In this document: positions 7,723 to 13,705 of the stretch, piece after piece
How positions within the stretch are numbered: position 1 is the first letter of the stretch
Layout: each line of letters starts with the position of its first letter
NCBI GenBank assembly: GCA_903928395.1
Contig: CAIYQS010000075.1
Coordinates: forward strand, 1-13,705
Length of the DNA stretch: 13,705 nucleotides
From: an uncultured Actinomycetes bacterium
GTDB lineage: Bacteria; Actinomycetota; Actinomycetes; Nanopelagicales; Nanopelagicaceae
Direction of reading: 5' to 3'
The notes under the pieces: generated by a model
Database searches by the model: none
Seen by the model: the letters and a program-made list of their open reading frames with translations, nothing else
Told to the model about the DNA's origin: nothing
Program-made: the position numbers and the translations under genes

Positions 7723-7751
7723 ATGGTAAACGGGAGGTAGGTCGAAGGCAA
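7723..7751 (-). promoter_or_regulatory. Candidate promoter of the peptide-transporter operon
   Basis: On the minus strand TTGCCT (7746-7751) and TACCAT (7723-7728) are 17 bp apart, each matching 4 of 6 consensus bases, in the gap between the DUF885 gene and the binding-protein gene. Transcription would begin near 7716, directly before a small stem GTCCAA/TTGGGC with loop TAAT (7700-7715). The transporter operon may also be read through from the DUF885 gene, since no terminator was found between them. Confidence 0.35.
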
Positions 7752-7778
7752 CATGAAGTCGGCTTTATCTCAAAAGGG

Positions 7779-9809
7779 TTATAGAGCCAGCTTGTCCTCG
7801 TGGTTATGAAAGACCTTCCACTCACTTCCCTCGCGCCGCCAGACCGCGGTATTGCGAATGAATTCATCGTGCTCGCCATTGAGCGTTCGAACGTGGAGTT
7901 CATAGCGCGCAATCGCGAGGTCACCGTGAACGGTGATGACCGGTTTGATGTTGTCGATCCCTAATATTTCGGGACCGCTTCCATCAGTTGGCCGTCGATC
8001 ACGGAGCTGGTTGAGGCCAACGAGCGTGTACACCAAGTCGCGCTCCTCAGAATCCCACAATGTGACATCATCACTTATGAACGAGTCCGCTAGCGGGCGA
8101 TTCTTCGCCATAAATGCATCCAGCATTTTGCGGACGTTCTCCCAGACGATTTGAGCATCGATCTGGTCATTCACGCCTATTACTTGGTTGATATCACCCG
8201 GATCATTCAACAATTCGAAGCGCAAGAGCGAAATCGGGACGTTTCCGTTTAGCCAGAGGTAATCGTGGAATGCACGCAATGAAAAATCCTTGCCTTGATC
8301 ACGAATCGCATCGGCCATCAAATTAATGATCTGTGTCTTACCAATTTGATAGGTCATACCTTGCCCCGGGAAGCCAGCAAAGAAGACCGCCTCTTCACGC
8401 GCGGTTTCTAGGTCCATGGGAACTTTGTTCGCCAAGTATTGCGTCGCGGTTTCGATATCCATCTGACCAGTGGCAAGCGAAACATCGATAATGACTCGCA
8501 ACGCGCGAAGTCGCATGAAGTTATACATCAGGGTCTGGGAATGCGGCCTGTCCGCAAAGAGCCCAGCAGCAAGCATCAACTCCTCATTGTAAAAAGCGAT
8601 GCCTTCATTAACCCCAGAGTCGTAGTAATGGCGACGAATCGGCCGCGGATTGCGCCAAGAAATAGCCAACTGCTTGTAATGCGCTCCTTCATGGACGATT
8701 CCCGCACGCGGATCCCGCGCGTTGGCGGCATAGAAATATGGCATCTCTGGATGTGGCGCCGGAACGTAACTGACACCATCAACATCAAGTCTGGAGGGTC
8801 CAGTTAAATCGTCGGTGACGCCAAGCCAACGGATCGGCTCCAAATACTTAGGGCGTGGGGCATTGAGGTACCGACCGAGGTTTGCGGGCTGGGTCAGCAG
8901 GTTTTGGGCCTCATAGAAGTCACGCACCTCTTCCTCGAGCCTTCCCTCATCAGCGCTTTGGGCCGCTGCAGAATCTGGCAGGGCCGGTAGTGGGACGTCG
9001 GAGTAACGGTTGGCAGTCACAGTCTCCAGGAAGATCGCCCGCTCAAATTCGATATTGCCAATATCAATCAATTCCTTGCGCGTGAGGGGATTGAGCGCAA
9101 CATTGCAGAGGAACCAGTTAAATCCAGCTTCACCGATCGCTTTAAACGCCGGAAAATTGGGCAACTCAACTATCAGCCACTCTCTAAAGCTATTGAGTTC
9201 ATTTCCAGCGACTTCGACTTCGTCCAAGAAATCACTCGCCTGTTCTGCGCCTACGTAAGAGAGTAGATGGGTTCCAACCTCAAAGAGCTGTTCCCTGATT
9301 GCGCTCAATTGTTCGATAGCGTCAATGGCGAGCTCTTTGTGAGCGTAATTGACCAAGTTGACCCGGGCATCCTGGAGGGTCTTTGCAAAACTTTTTAGAA
9401 CCCTTCGCACATTAGAAATAGTTTGTGCATCGATAGCTTGTGGTAACAAGTAGTCAAAGACCACCCCGATCGTTTGATCAATATAAAACCCAGGTTGCCT
9501 GCGCCAGATTTCTAGATAATCAAGTTCCCACTTAACCCGTGATATCGCCGAATGAAGCAGGCAATGATCAACCCAGTCCGCTGGCGACAAACTCTTATCA
9601 ATACTCGTGAAGGAAAAAATCTCTTTTAATTCCGCTTCAAATCCGGCTAGCTCGTTTTGGTAGCGCGCGACATCGGCCGATGACCACTGCGGTACCCAAT
9701 CGGTTGGTCGTTCTATGCGCGGAATATCGTCATGCGACCTTGGTTGTTGCGCGGCTCTCCAGGTCCAGAATTTTTCACTCAGGAGTTCGATACTTGTCTT
9801 TTCAGCCAT
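7779..9809 (-). CDS. DUF885-family putative metallopeptidase fused to a SnoaL-like domain
   Basis: This 676-residue protein has no signal peptide, so is probably cytoplasmic. Residues 1 to about 540 are largely helical and match the DUF885 family of putative zinc peptidases. The visible metal site is IVHEGAH at 371-377 (HExxH) with a downstream NEGIAFYNEE at 401-410, whose E402 could be the third ligand. As I recall, most DUF885 proteins have a longer form, HEG.PGHH, so this site is compressed by two residues. Residues about 551-676 form a separate SnoaL/DUF4440-like NTF2-fold domain (LDAFMAKNRPLADSFISDDV..., ending WRREGSEWKVFHNHEDKL), which often binds small molecules. The ATG at 9809 follows a TAGAGT box by 6 nt and has no ribosome binding site, suggesting a leaderless message. 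Lying just upstream of the peptide importer, it may cleave imported peptides. Catalysis is not proven by sequence. Confidence 0.85.
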   Translation of the reverse strand: MAEKTSIELLSEKFWTWRAAQQPRSHDDIPRIERPTDWVPQWSSADVARYQNELAGFEAELKEIFSFTSIDKSLSPADWVDHCLLHSAISRVKWELDYLEIWRRQPGFYIDQTIGVVFDYLLPQAIDAQTISNVRRVLKSFAKTLQDARVNLVNYAHKELAIDAIEQLSAIREQLFEVGTHLLSYVGAEQASDFLDEVEVAGNELNSFREWLIVELPNFPAFKAIGEAGFNWFLCNVALNPLTRKELIDIGNIEFERAIFLETVTANRYSDVPLPALPDSAAAQSADEGRLEEEVRDFYEAQNLLTQPANLGRYLNAPRPKYLEPIRWLGVTDDLTGPSRLDVDGVSYVPAPHPEMPYFYAANARDPRAGIVHEGAHYKQLAISWRNPRPIRRHYYDSGVNEGIAFYNEELMLAAGLFADRPHSQTLMYNFMRLRALRVIIDVSLATGQMDIETATQYLANKVPMDLETAREEAVFFAGFPGQGMTYQIGKTQIINLMADAIRDQGKDFSLRAFHDYLWLNGNVPISLLRFELLNDPGDINQVIGVNDQIDAQIVWENVRKMLDAFMAKNRPLADSFISDDVTLWDSEERDLVYTLVGLNQLRDRRPTDGSGPEILGIDNIKPVITVHGDLAIARYELHVRTLNGEHDEFIRNTAVWRREGSEWKVFHNHEDKLAL

Positions 9810-9815
9810 GGCCGA

Positions 9816-9821
9816 ACTCTA
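9816..9821 (-). promoter_or_regulatory. Candidate -10 box for a leaderless DUF885 transcript
   Basis: TAGAGT (TANNNT) ends 6 nt before the ATG at 9809 on the minus strand, the spacing expected when the A of ATG is the transcription start. No Shine-Dalgarno-like sequence is present in the 20 nt before the ATG. A -35 element is weak (TTACTT, 18 bp upstream). Confidence 0.4.
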
Positions 9822-9833
9822 CGACCTGTCCAC

Positions 9834-9839
9834 TAATCT
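9834..9839 (+). promoter_or_regulatory. Candidate -10 box for a leaderless antiporter transcript
   Basis: TAATCT (TANNNT) is followed by 7 nt and then ATG at 9847. There is no ribosome binding site before this ATG. The box lies between the divergent antiporter and DUF885 genes, and no clear -35 was seen. It supports 9847 over upstream in-frame starts. Confidence 0.4.
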
Positions 9840-9846
9840 AAGTAAC

Positions 9847-10935
9847 ATGACTCTAGAGCTACTTGGCGCTCTGATGGTTGCCGGACTAGCCGGACCAGTC
9901 CTTCGCTTGCCAATGCGATGGGGAGTACCGGTCGCGGTCGGTGAATTATTAATTGGGGTCATTTTTGGCGACAGTGGATTCCATAAAATTCCTTATCAAG
10001 ACCCATCGCTCAAGTTGTTGGCCACTGTTGGTTTTGCACTTTTGATGTTCACCGCCGGAAGCCATATCAATTATCGAACGTTGACAAAAAACTCCTTTAA
10101 AAAAGCCTTCTGGATCCTCCTCTGCAATTTTGCTTTAGCCATAATTGTTGGATTAGCAATTGACCACATCGTGCACTTTTCCAATTGGAAGTTATTAGCG
10201 GTTATCTCGTTCTCAAGTTCAGCAGCACTAGTAATCCCGTTAGTTGAAAATATCGCCCCCTCAGATTCGCTGAGCATCCTGATCACTCAAGTAACCCTCG
10301 CCGACGCCGTGGCCTTTGTAATCTTGCCCTTCTTTACGCAAAAGAGCGACCAAGTGCAAGCAACCTACGGGGCACTGATAGTTCTCCTAGCTTCAATAAT
10401 CATTTATTTTGCCCTAACCTATGCAAAGACAAAAGGCTGGTTAACCGCTACACATTTAAAGTCAAAGACCGAGCGGTTGGGCTTAGAACTGCGCATCAGC
10501 ATGGCGCTGCTCCTGCTGGTATCTGCTTTGGCGGTGCATTTTCACGCTTCGGTCATGATTGCCGGATTTACCCTGGGTGTGGCGATCGCCAGCGTCGGCG
10601 TTCCACGCAGACTAGCAAGACAACTCTTTGCAGTGAGTGACGGATTCTTTGCACCTATCTATTTTGTTTGGCTTGGTGCATCAATCAACATCAGGCAAAC
10701 TTTTCATTCCAAGGATGCGATCCTGTTGGCTGTTTTACTTTGCATTGGAGCATTAGTCGCGCATACTCCCTCGATCCTATTCAATCAACCTAAACGCAAT
10801 ATCCTATTTTCTAGCGCACAATTAGGAATTCCTGCAGCTGCCGTCACGCTTGGCACAAGCAATGGATTATTAACGTCAGCACAATCTGGCGCGATCATGA
10901 TGAGCGCGCTCGTAACAATTTTATTTACAATATAA
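9847..10935 (+). CDS. Cation:proton antiporter, CPA2 (Kef/NapA-like) family, membrane domain only
   Basis: This 362-residue, almost wholly hydrophobic protein has the Na+/H+ exchanger fold, probably 11-13 membrane segments. Family features: an N-terminal helix with VGELLIGVIFGDSGF (31-45), FALLMFTAGSHINYRTL (63-79) like the KefB/C LMFLAGLE region, and the ion-binding helix TLADAVAFVILPFF (150-163) with D153. Next come GFTLGVAIAS (240-249), FFAPIYFVWLGASI (267-280) and a final pair of helices with QLGIPAAAVTLG (325-336). There is one acidic residue where electrogenic members have DD, which suggests electroneutral exchange of Na+ or K+ for H+ (inference). No TrkA-N/RCK regulatory domain follows. 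An ATG at 9808 and one at 9715 are in frame but lack ribosome binding sites and overlap the DUF885 gene; 9847 has a -10 box in leaderless position. It is the only plus-strand gene, divergent from DUF885. Confidence 0.88.
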   Translation: MTLELLGALMVAGLAGPVLRLPMRWGVPVAVGELLIGVIFGDSGFHKIPYQDPSLKLLATVGFALLMFTAGSHINYRTLTKNSFKKAFWILLCNFALAIIVGLAIDHIVHFSNWKLLAVISFSSSAALVIPLVENIAPSDSLSILITQVTLADAVAFVILPFFTQKSDQVQATYGALIVLLASIIIYFALTYAKTKGWLTATHLKSKTERLGLELRISMALLLLVSALAVHFHASVMIAGFTLGVAIASVGVPRRLARQLFAVSDGFFAPIYFVWLGASINIRQTFHSKDAILLAVLLCIGALVAHTPSILFNQPKRNILFSSAQLGIPAAAVTLGTSNGLLTSAQSGAIMMSALVTILFTI

Positions 10936-10954
10936 ATAAAAAGAATATAACTTT

Positions 10955-11605
10955 CTAAACGATGTAAATATCGTTACCGATTTGCGCAACTTTGTATGCA
11001 GGGAGTGGTAACGGTGCAGGACCTTGTTCAACCGCACCTGTTTGGGCGTTATACACAGAACCATGACATGGGCACGCAAGTTGCTTCCCTGACTCACCGA
11101 CTGTGCATCCCTGGTGGGTGCAGATAGCTGAGTGTGCAATTACTACATTGCCTGCAAGATACAAAGCAATAAATTTCAATTGCCCCGTTAAATCCTTTGC
11201 CGACACAACTTTTGATTGTCCATCTGTTAACTCCGAAAGGTGTGCAACCAAGTAACCCGACACTTTAGAAGGTGTCGGTGCAGGTGCAGGTGAACTTGAA
11301 GTTTTAGCAGGTGCAGGCGGAGTATGGCTTGGCGTCGCGGCTGGAGTAGCCGGAGCTGGTGCCGCAGAGCTTGGAGTTGGATGAATCAAAATCGGTGGCT
11401 TTGCAGGGGCGAGTACAGACCAAGCTAATTTCCCTTTTGATTTTGTGCACACGTAGTTCTTACCTTTGAATATTATTTTCTGTCCGGCTCTTGAGCAGAC
11501 TGCGGTGGGACCTTGTGCAAAGGCCTTAAATGGAAGGAAGGAAACCAGAAGTGCCGATCCGGCTCCAATAATAAAACTACGACGCTTGGGCGTGAACTCA
11601 GTCAT
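10955..11605 (-). CDS. Tat-exported Rieske 2Fe-2S protein
   Basis: This 216-residue protein begins with a twin-arginine signal (KRRSFIIGAG, R8-R9), a hydrophobic stretch and a likely cleavage site after AFA at 30. Next is a short module with two cysteines (C37, C53; GQKIIFKGKNYVC), then a Pro/Ala/Ser/Thr linker at about 68-114. The C-terminal Rieske domain (about 117-216) has CTHQGC at 162-167 and CPCHGS at 178-183. C162, H164, C178 and H181 would hold the 2Fe-2S cluster, and C167 with C180 would form the usual disulfide. It is a folded, cofactor-loaded protein exported by Tat, either free or held at the outer membrane face by its uncleaved signal. No cytochrome b, cytochrome c or oxygenase subunit lies nearby, so the electron partner is unknown. 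A TAAATT box 6 nt before the ATG suggests a leaderless message. Confidence 0.93.
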   Translation of the reverse strand: MTEFTPKRRSFIIGAGSALLVSFLPFKAFAQGPTAVCSRAGQKIIFKGKNYVCTKSKGKLAWSVLAPAKPPILIHPTPSSAAPAPATPAATPSHTPPAPAKTSSSPAPAPTPSKVSGYLVAHLSELTDGQSKVVSAKDLTGQLKFIALYLAGNVVIAHSAICTHQGCTVGESGKQLACPCHGSVYNAQTGAVEQGPAPLPLPAYKVAQIGNDIYIV

Positions 11606-11611
11606 TGGCGC

Positions 11612-11617
11612 AATTTA
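11612..11617 (-). promoter_or_regulatory. Candidate -10 box for a leaderless Rieske transcript
   Basis: TAAATT (TANNNT) followed by GCGCCA and the ATG at 11605 gives the 6-nt spacing of a leaderless start. It lies downstream of the terminator at 11661-11697, so the Rieske gene has a promoter independent of the upstream genes. Confidence 0.4.
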
Positions 11618-11660
11618 CCTTGATAACTTCAGAATGGCATTAGGAAGATCACATCAACGC

Positions 11661-11697
11661 AAAAAAATACCCTCTCCACAATGTAGAGAGGGTATTT
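11661..11697 (-). terminator. Intrinsic terminator of the small secreted-protein gene
   Basis: On the minus strand a perfect 12-bp stem (11697-11686 with 11676-11665, core ACCCTCTC/GAGAGGGT) with a 9-nt loop runs into seven T residues at 11667-11661. It begins 9 nt after the stop codon at 11707. In the plus direction no T run follows, so it acts only on minus-strand transcripts. Confidence 0.9.
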
Positions 11698-11706
11698 ATG
11701 AATTAA

Positions 11707-12135
11707 TTATTTCTTGATCGTGATTGTGACCGTCTTTGTTACTCCGCCAGATTTGTAGGTAATCACATACTTACCAGGCTTTGTAAATCCGAGTGCCTTT
11801 GTGTCCAAAACACCCTTGGCGTTTGTTGTTAAAGGAGGCAACTTAACCGTCTTGCCACCAATAACGACGGAGGAAGTTACAGTTGCTCCCGCCTTGAATC
11901 CAGCTAAAGTCACGTCGAGTGGCTTAGAGACCGTAGCGGTAAATGATACTTTTGTCTCATTGGCCCTAACTGTCTCTTTTTGTGGAGCTTTATATGTGCC
12001 GATATTAAGACCGTCGCTATTGAAGACTGGTTTTAAAACTGGTGGATATGTCGCCGCGATTGCTGACGAAACCACAGACAAGGAAAGTGCCGCAGTGGCA
12101 CCGAGGATGACGACTGATGCAATATTCTTTCTCAT
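11707..12135 (-). CDS. Small secreted beta-rich protein of unknown function
   Basis: This 142-residue protein starts with a clear Sec signal peptide: MRKN, a hydrophobic core to about 22, and a probable cut after AIA at 28. The mature part of about 114 residues has alternating polar and hydrophobic beta-type segments, many T, V and K, and no cysteine or recognisable catalytic motif. The pattern KVSFTATVSKPLDVTLAGF, then VTSSVVIGGKTVKL, then GKYVITYK and VTKTVTITIKK looks like one immunoglobulin-like or Big-type sandwich domain. The family was not recognised. It is a single-gene unit with a candidate leaderless promoter before it and a strong terminator behind it. That layout suggests it may be well expressed, perhaps as a cell-surface or envelope protein; this is inference. 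Confidence 0.82.
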   Translation of the reverse strand: MRKNIASVVILGATAALSLSVVSSAIAATYPPVLKPVFNSDGLNIGTYKAPQKETVRANETKVSFTATVSKPLDVTLAGFKAGATVTSSVVIGGKTVKLPPLTTNAKGVLDTKALGFTKPGKYVITYKSGGVTKTVTITIKK

Positions 12136-12141
12136 GGCAGG

Positions 12142-12147
12142 ACAATA
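12142..12147 (-). promoter_or_regulatory. Candidate -10 box for a leaderless secreted-protein transcript
   Basis: TATTGT (TANNNT) followed by CCTGCC and the ATG at 12135 gives 6-nt spacing. No Shine-Dalgarno sequence lies before the ATG. The -35 region is poor (TTCCAA, 17 bp upstream). Confidence 0.45.
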
Positions 12148-12199
12148 GACCCTAAAGGTGCAAATTGGAAATATTTATTCGCCTCCTAAGCGTGAATCT

Positions 12200-12613
12200 T
12201 TAATGACAGTCATCCTGGATTAGCAAGTTCTCAGGATTTACCAAGGGTTGTTTTACGTAAGAAATCGATCCTGTACCCCCAGAAAAAAGCACCGTGAAGG
12301 TTTCTGAGGTTTTTGGAGCCAAGTCAACGTGAAAAAGTGCAATTGGGTGATCCCTTTCCGTTGGCAGGTCGGGCGTAGCCTGGCTAGAGTCACTACGGAG
12401 GGCATTTTCTACATGGGCGCCTGTAGGCCCATAGATCAGGACAGAAAACCCATCTCGCCCATTTGCCCCGTGCGGGAGATTGAGGTCCAGACGACCAACC
12501 ACATAATCAGTTAGTCCCTTAGTGGTGGCCAGAGTGTTGGTGATCGTTTCCGTGACTCGAGTCGTAGGAACTTTGCAAGAGAGAGATTGGATTTTCGTCT
12601 GTTTTGTTAAATA
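12200..12613 (-). pseudogene. C-terminal part of the DUF4012 protein, separated by an in-frame TAG
   Basis: Directly after the TAG at 12614-12616 the same frame continues for 137 codons to a TAA at 12200. It begins YLTKQTKIQSLSC and includes TDYVVGRLDLNLP, DGFSVLIYGPTGA and a C-terminal beta-rich part (TFTVLFSGG, SISYVKQP). The first residues continue the family motif that the stop interrupts, so this is the tail of the same protein and not a separate gene. A GTG at 12502 could open a 100-residue frame, but it has no ribosome binding site and would begin in the middle of the domain. Confidence 0.8.
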
Positions 12614-13639
12614 CTAATCCAACTTATTTCCGGAAGTATTTACGATGACAACGCGGTATTCGTTATCGGGAGCCTCACTAACCACTCCGCTGACCAAGGT
12701 TGGCGCAATCACAGCTTGATCACCAGCATCAGACAAACTCAACAGGATTCGATTATCAAGTAGCGGCGTTTGCAACTGCCGAGCAAGATTGAGCTTTGAA
12801 TAATTACCATTCATTAATTTTTGAATGACTGCCTTCATAACATCTACAAGGTACTGCTTGCGTGCAAGATTGTCAGAGGCGAATCGTTGGTAAGCAGTCG
12901 AGAGCGTCTTGGAAACAACATTTGTGGAGTCGATAACTTCACCTGAAGCGAGCGTCACCGGGCCGATTGCCTTGAGCACTGAACTCAAAGCCTCAGGATC
13001 CGTCGCAATTACGCCATCTAATTTCTCTTTGAATTGCTTTTGCCAGAGCGCCGTGTAAATCTGAGCAGCATATGGAAAATGTGGAGATAAATTGGAGTTC
13101 TGCCAGATTGCAGGATCACTACCCCAAAGATTGTTGTATTCAGTGGGCATCGCAATCGGGATCTGGTCGAGCGACTTAAGTCCTACGTTTGAACCCTGCC
13201 GCAGAACCGTGACGGCTCCGTGGTAAACCTGAATTTCTGCATATGCTCCTATGATGCCACCAGTACCCCGTGACTCCGCAGAATTCTGGAAGACAAGCAG
13301 ATATTTTTTCGGAGACTGCGATCCCATCATGCTAGGCGCTACTTTTACAAGTTGCAATGCCAAAACGATTTCGCTCTGCGCATCTTTCAAAAAGTGAATC
13401 GTGAGTGGTCGCCAAAAAGGGTTGGTAAGCGTTGAATTCAAATCAACGATGCTCTTATCAATCTTGGCGGTCTCGCGGTTTTCGTAATTGACTGTCGCTC
13501 CACGCTTTATTTCACTAACCAGCGACTTGACCTGACCCTTAAGGATTATTGCTTGGTACCCGACGATTCCTGCTGACACAAAATAGTAGGCGGCGATTGT
13601 GAGTAGAGCGGCAAGGATATATTTGAAAATTCGTTTCAT
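12614..13639 (-). CDS. DUF4012 membrane-anchored protein, N-terminal 341 residues before a premature TAG
   Basis: The protein has a short basic N-terminus and one membrane segment (about 6-28), a short helical stretch, then the DUF4012 domain. The domain is recognised by KKYLLVFQNSAESRGTGG (111-128), LDGVIATDPEALSSVLKAIGPV (207-228) and VVIVNTSGNKLD (330-341). In family members the last motif runs on as NKLDYYL; here it is NKLD, TAG, YL, and the frame then stays open for another 137 codons. The complete gene would be 13639-12200, 479 residues. The helical region between NPFWRP (73-78) and the LLVFQN motif is much shorter than I recall for the family, where about 100 more residues are usual. 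DUF4012 proteins are common in Actinobacteria, often near envelope polysaccharide genes, but their biochemical role is unknown to me. The start at 13639 has no good ribosome binding site. No gene is visible in the 66 bp upstream. Confidence 0.82.
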   Translation of the reverse strand: MKRIFKYILAALLTIAAYYFVSAGIVGYQAIILKGQVKSLVSEIKRGATVNYENRETAKIDKSIVDLNSTLTNPFWRPLTIHFLKDAQSEIVLALQLVKVAPSMMGSQSPKKYLLVFQNSAESRGTGGIIGAYAEIQVYHGAVTVLRQGSNVGLKSLDQIPIAMPTEYNNLWGSDPAIWQNSNLSPHFPYAAQIYTALWQKQFKEKLDGVIATDPEALSSVLKAIGPVTLASGEVIDSTNVVSKTLSTAYQRFASDNLARKQYLVDVMKAVIQKLMNGNYSKLNLARQLQTPLLDNRILLSLSDAGDQAVIAPTLVSGVVSEAPDNEYRVVIVNTSGNKLD

Positions 13640-13705
13640 TTCAGCTGAATATCAGGCTAAGCCGCGGGATACACTCGAGATTCTGCCATTCATAACGCAA
13701 AATCA

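Noticed and set aside
9715..9846. Longer antiporter start at 9715 or 9808
   Set aside because: The extra residues are not membrane-like, lie over the DUF885 coding region and have no ribosome binding site at normal spacing; 9847 has a -10 box at leaderless distance.
10958..10975. Hairpin AACGAT/ATCGTT as terminator between the convergent antiporter and Rieske genes
   Set aside because: The stem is only 6 A/T-rich pairs, has no T run on either side, and lies within the end of the Rieske coding sequence.
11270..11370. Imperfect GC-rich repeats in the DNA
   Set aside because: They are the codons of the Pro/Ala/Ser linker of the Rieske protein, ordinary low-complexity coding sequence and not a CRISPR or satellite array.
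12200..12502. Separate 100-residue gene starting with GTG
   Set aside because: It is in the same frame as the DUF4012 gene and begins mid-domain with no ribosome binding site, so it is the tail of that gene.
12614..12616. TAG recoded as an amino acid in this genome
   Set aside because: Three neighbouring genes end normally at TAG (2203, 4172, 10955), so general recoding is not supported.

Overview
The window looks like a gene-dense stretch of an actinobacterial chromosome of moderate GC content. The pointers are a DUF4012 protein, several start codons that look leaderless (a TANNNT box 6-7 nt before ATG), and very tight gene packing. A small-genome aquatic actinobacterium is my best guess, but this is inference and not shown by any marker gene. 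No rRNA, tRNA, CRISPR array, insertion sequence or phage gene was seen, and no stretch over 300 bases lacks a gene.

Region 1 (about 1-7750, minus strand) is one peptide-type ABC transporter operon read right to left: substrate-binding lipoprotein or secreted protein, DppB-like and DppC-like permeases, DppD-like and DppF-like ATPases, then an amidohydrolase of the imidazolonepropionase/prolidase group and an aldo/keto reductase cut by the window edge. Five of the six junctions overlap or lie within 2 nt, three of them as ATGA overlaps within the transporter and one between the two enzymes. The likely theme is import of a small peptide or amide-containing compound, followed by hydrolysis and carbonyl reduction. 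A 17-bp hairpin with a GAAA tetraloop sits at the junction of the binding-protein gene and the first permease. The signal peptide of the binding protein is out of frame by one base, or interrupted by a stop.

Region 2 (7779-9809, minus) encodes a cytoplasmic DUF885-type putative metallopeptidase fused to a C-terminal SnoaL-like (NTF2-fold) domain. It lies directly upstream of the peptide operon, which fits a role in peptide breakdown.

Region 3 (9847-10935, plus) is the only plus-strand gene, a Kef/NapA-type cation:proton antiporter. It diverges from the DUF885 gene; both have candidate -10 boxes placed for leaderless transcripts.

Region 4 (10955-13639, minus) holds three exported proteins: a Tat-exported Rieske 2Fe-2S protein with a Pro/Ala-rich linker, a small secreted beta-rich protein with its own promoter and a strong terminator, and a membrane-anchored DUF4012 protein whose frame is broken by one in-frame TAG at the family's conserved NKLD motif.

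No wholly new multi-gene system was evident. The points most worth a second look are the two single-base gene lesions, the tetraloop hairpin, the DUF885-SnoaL fusion and the free-standing exported Rieske protein.
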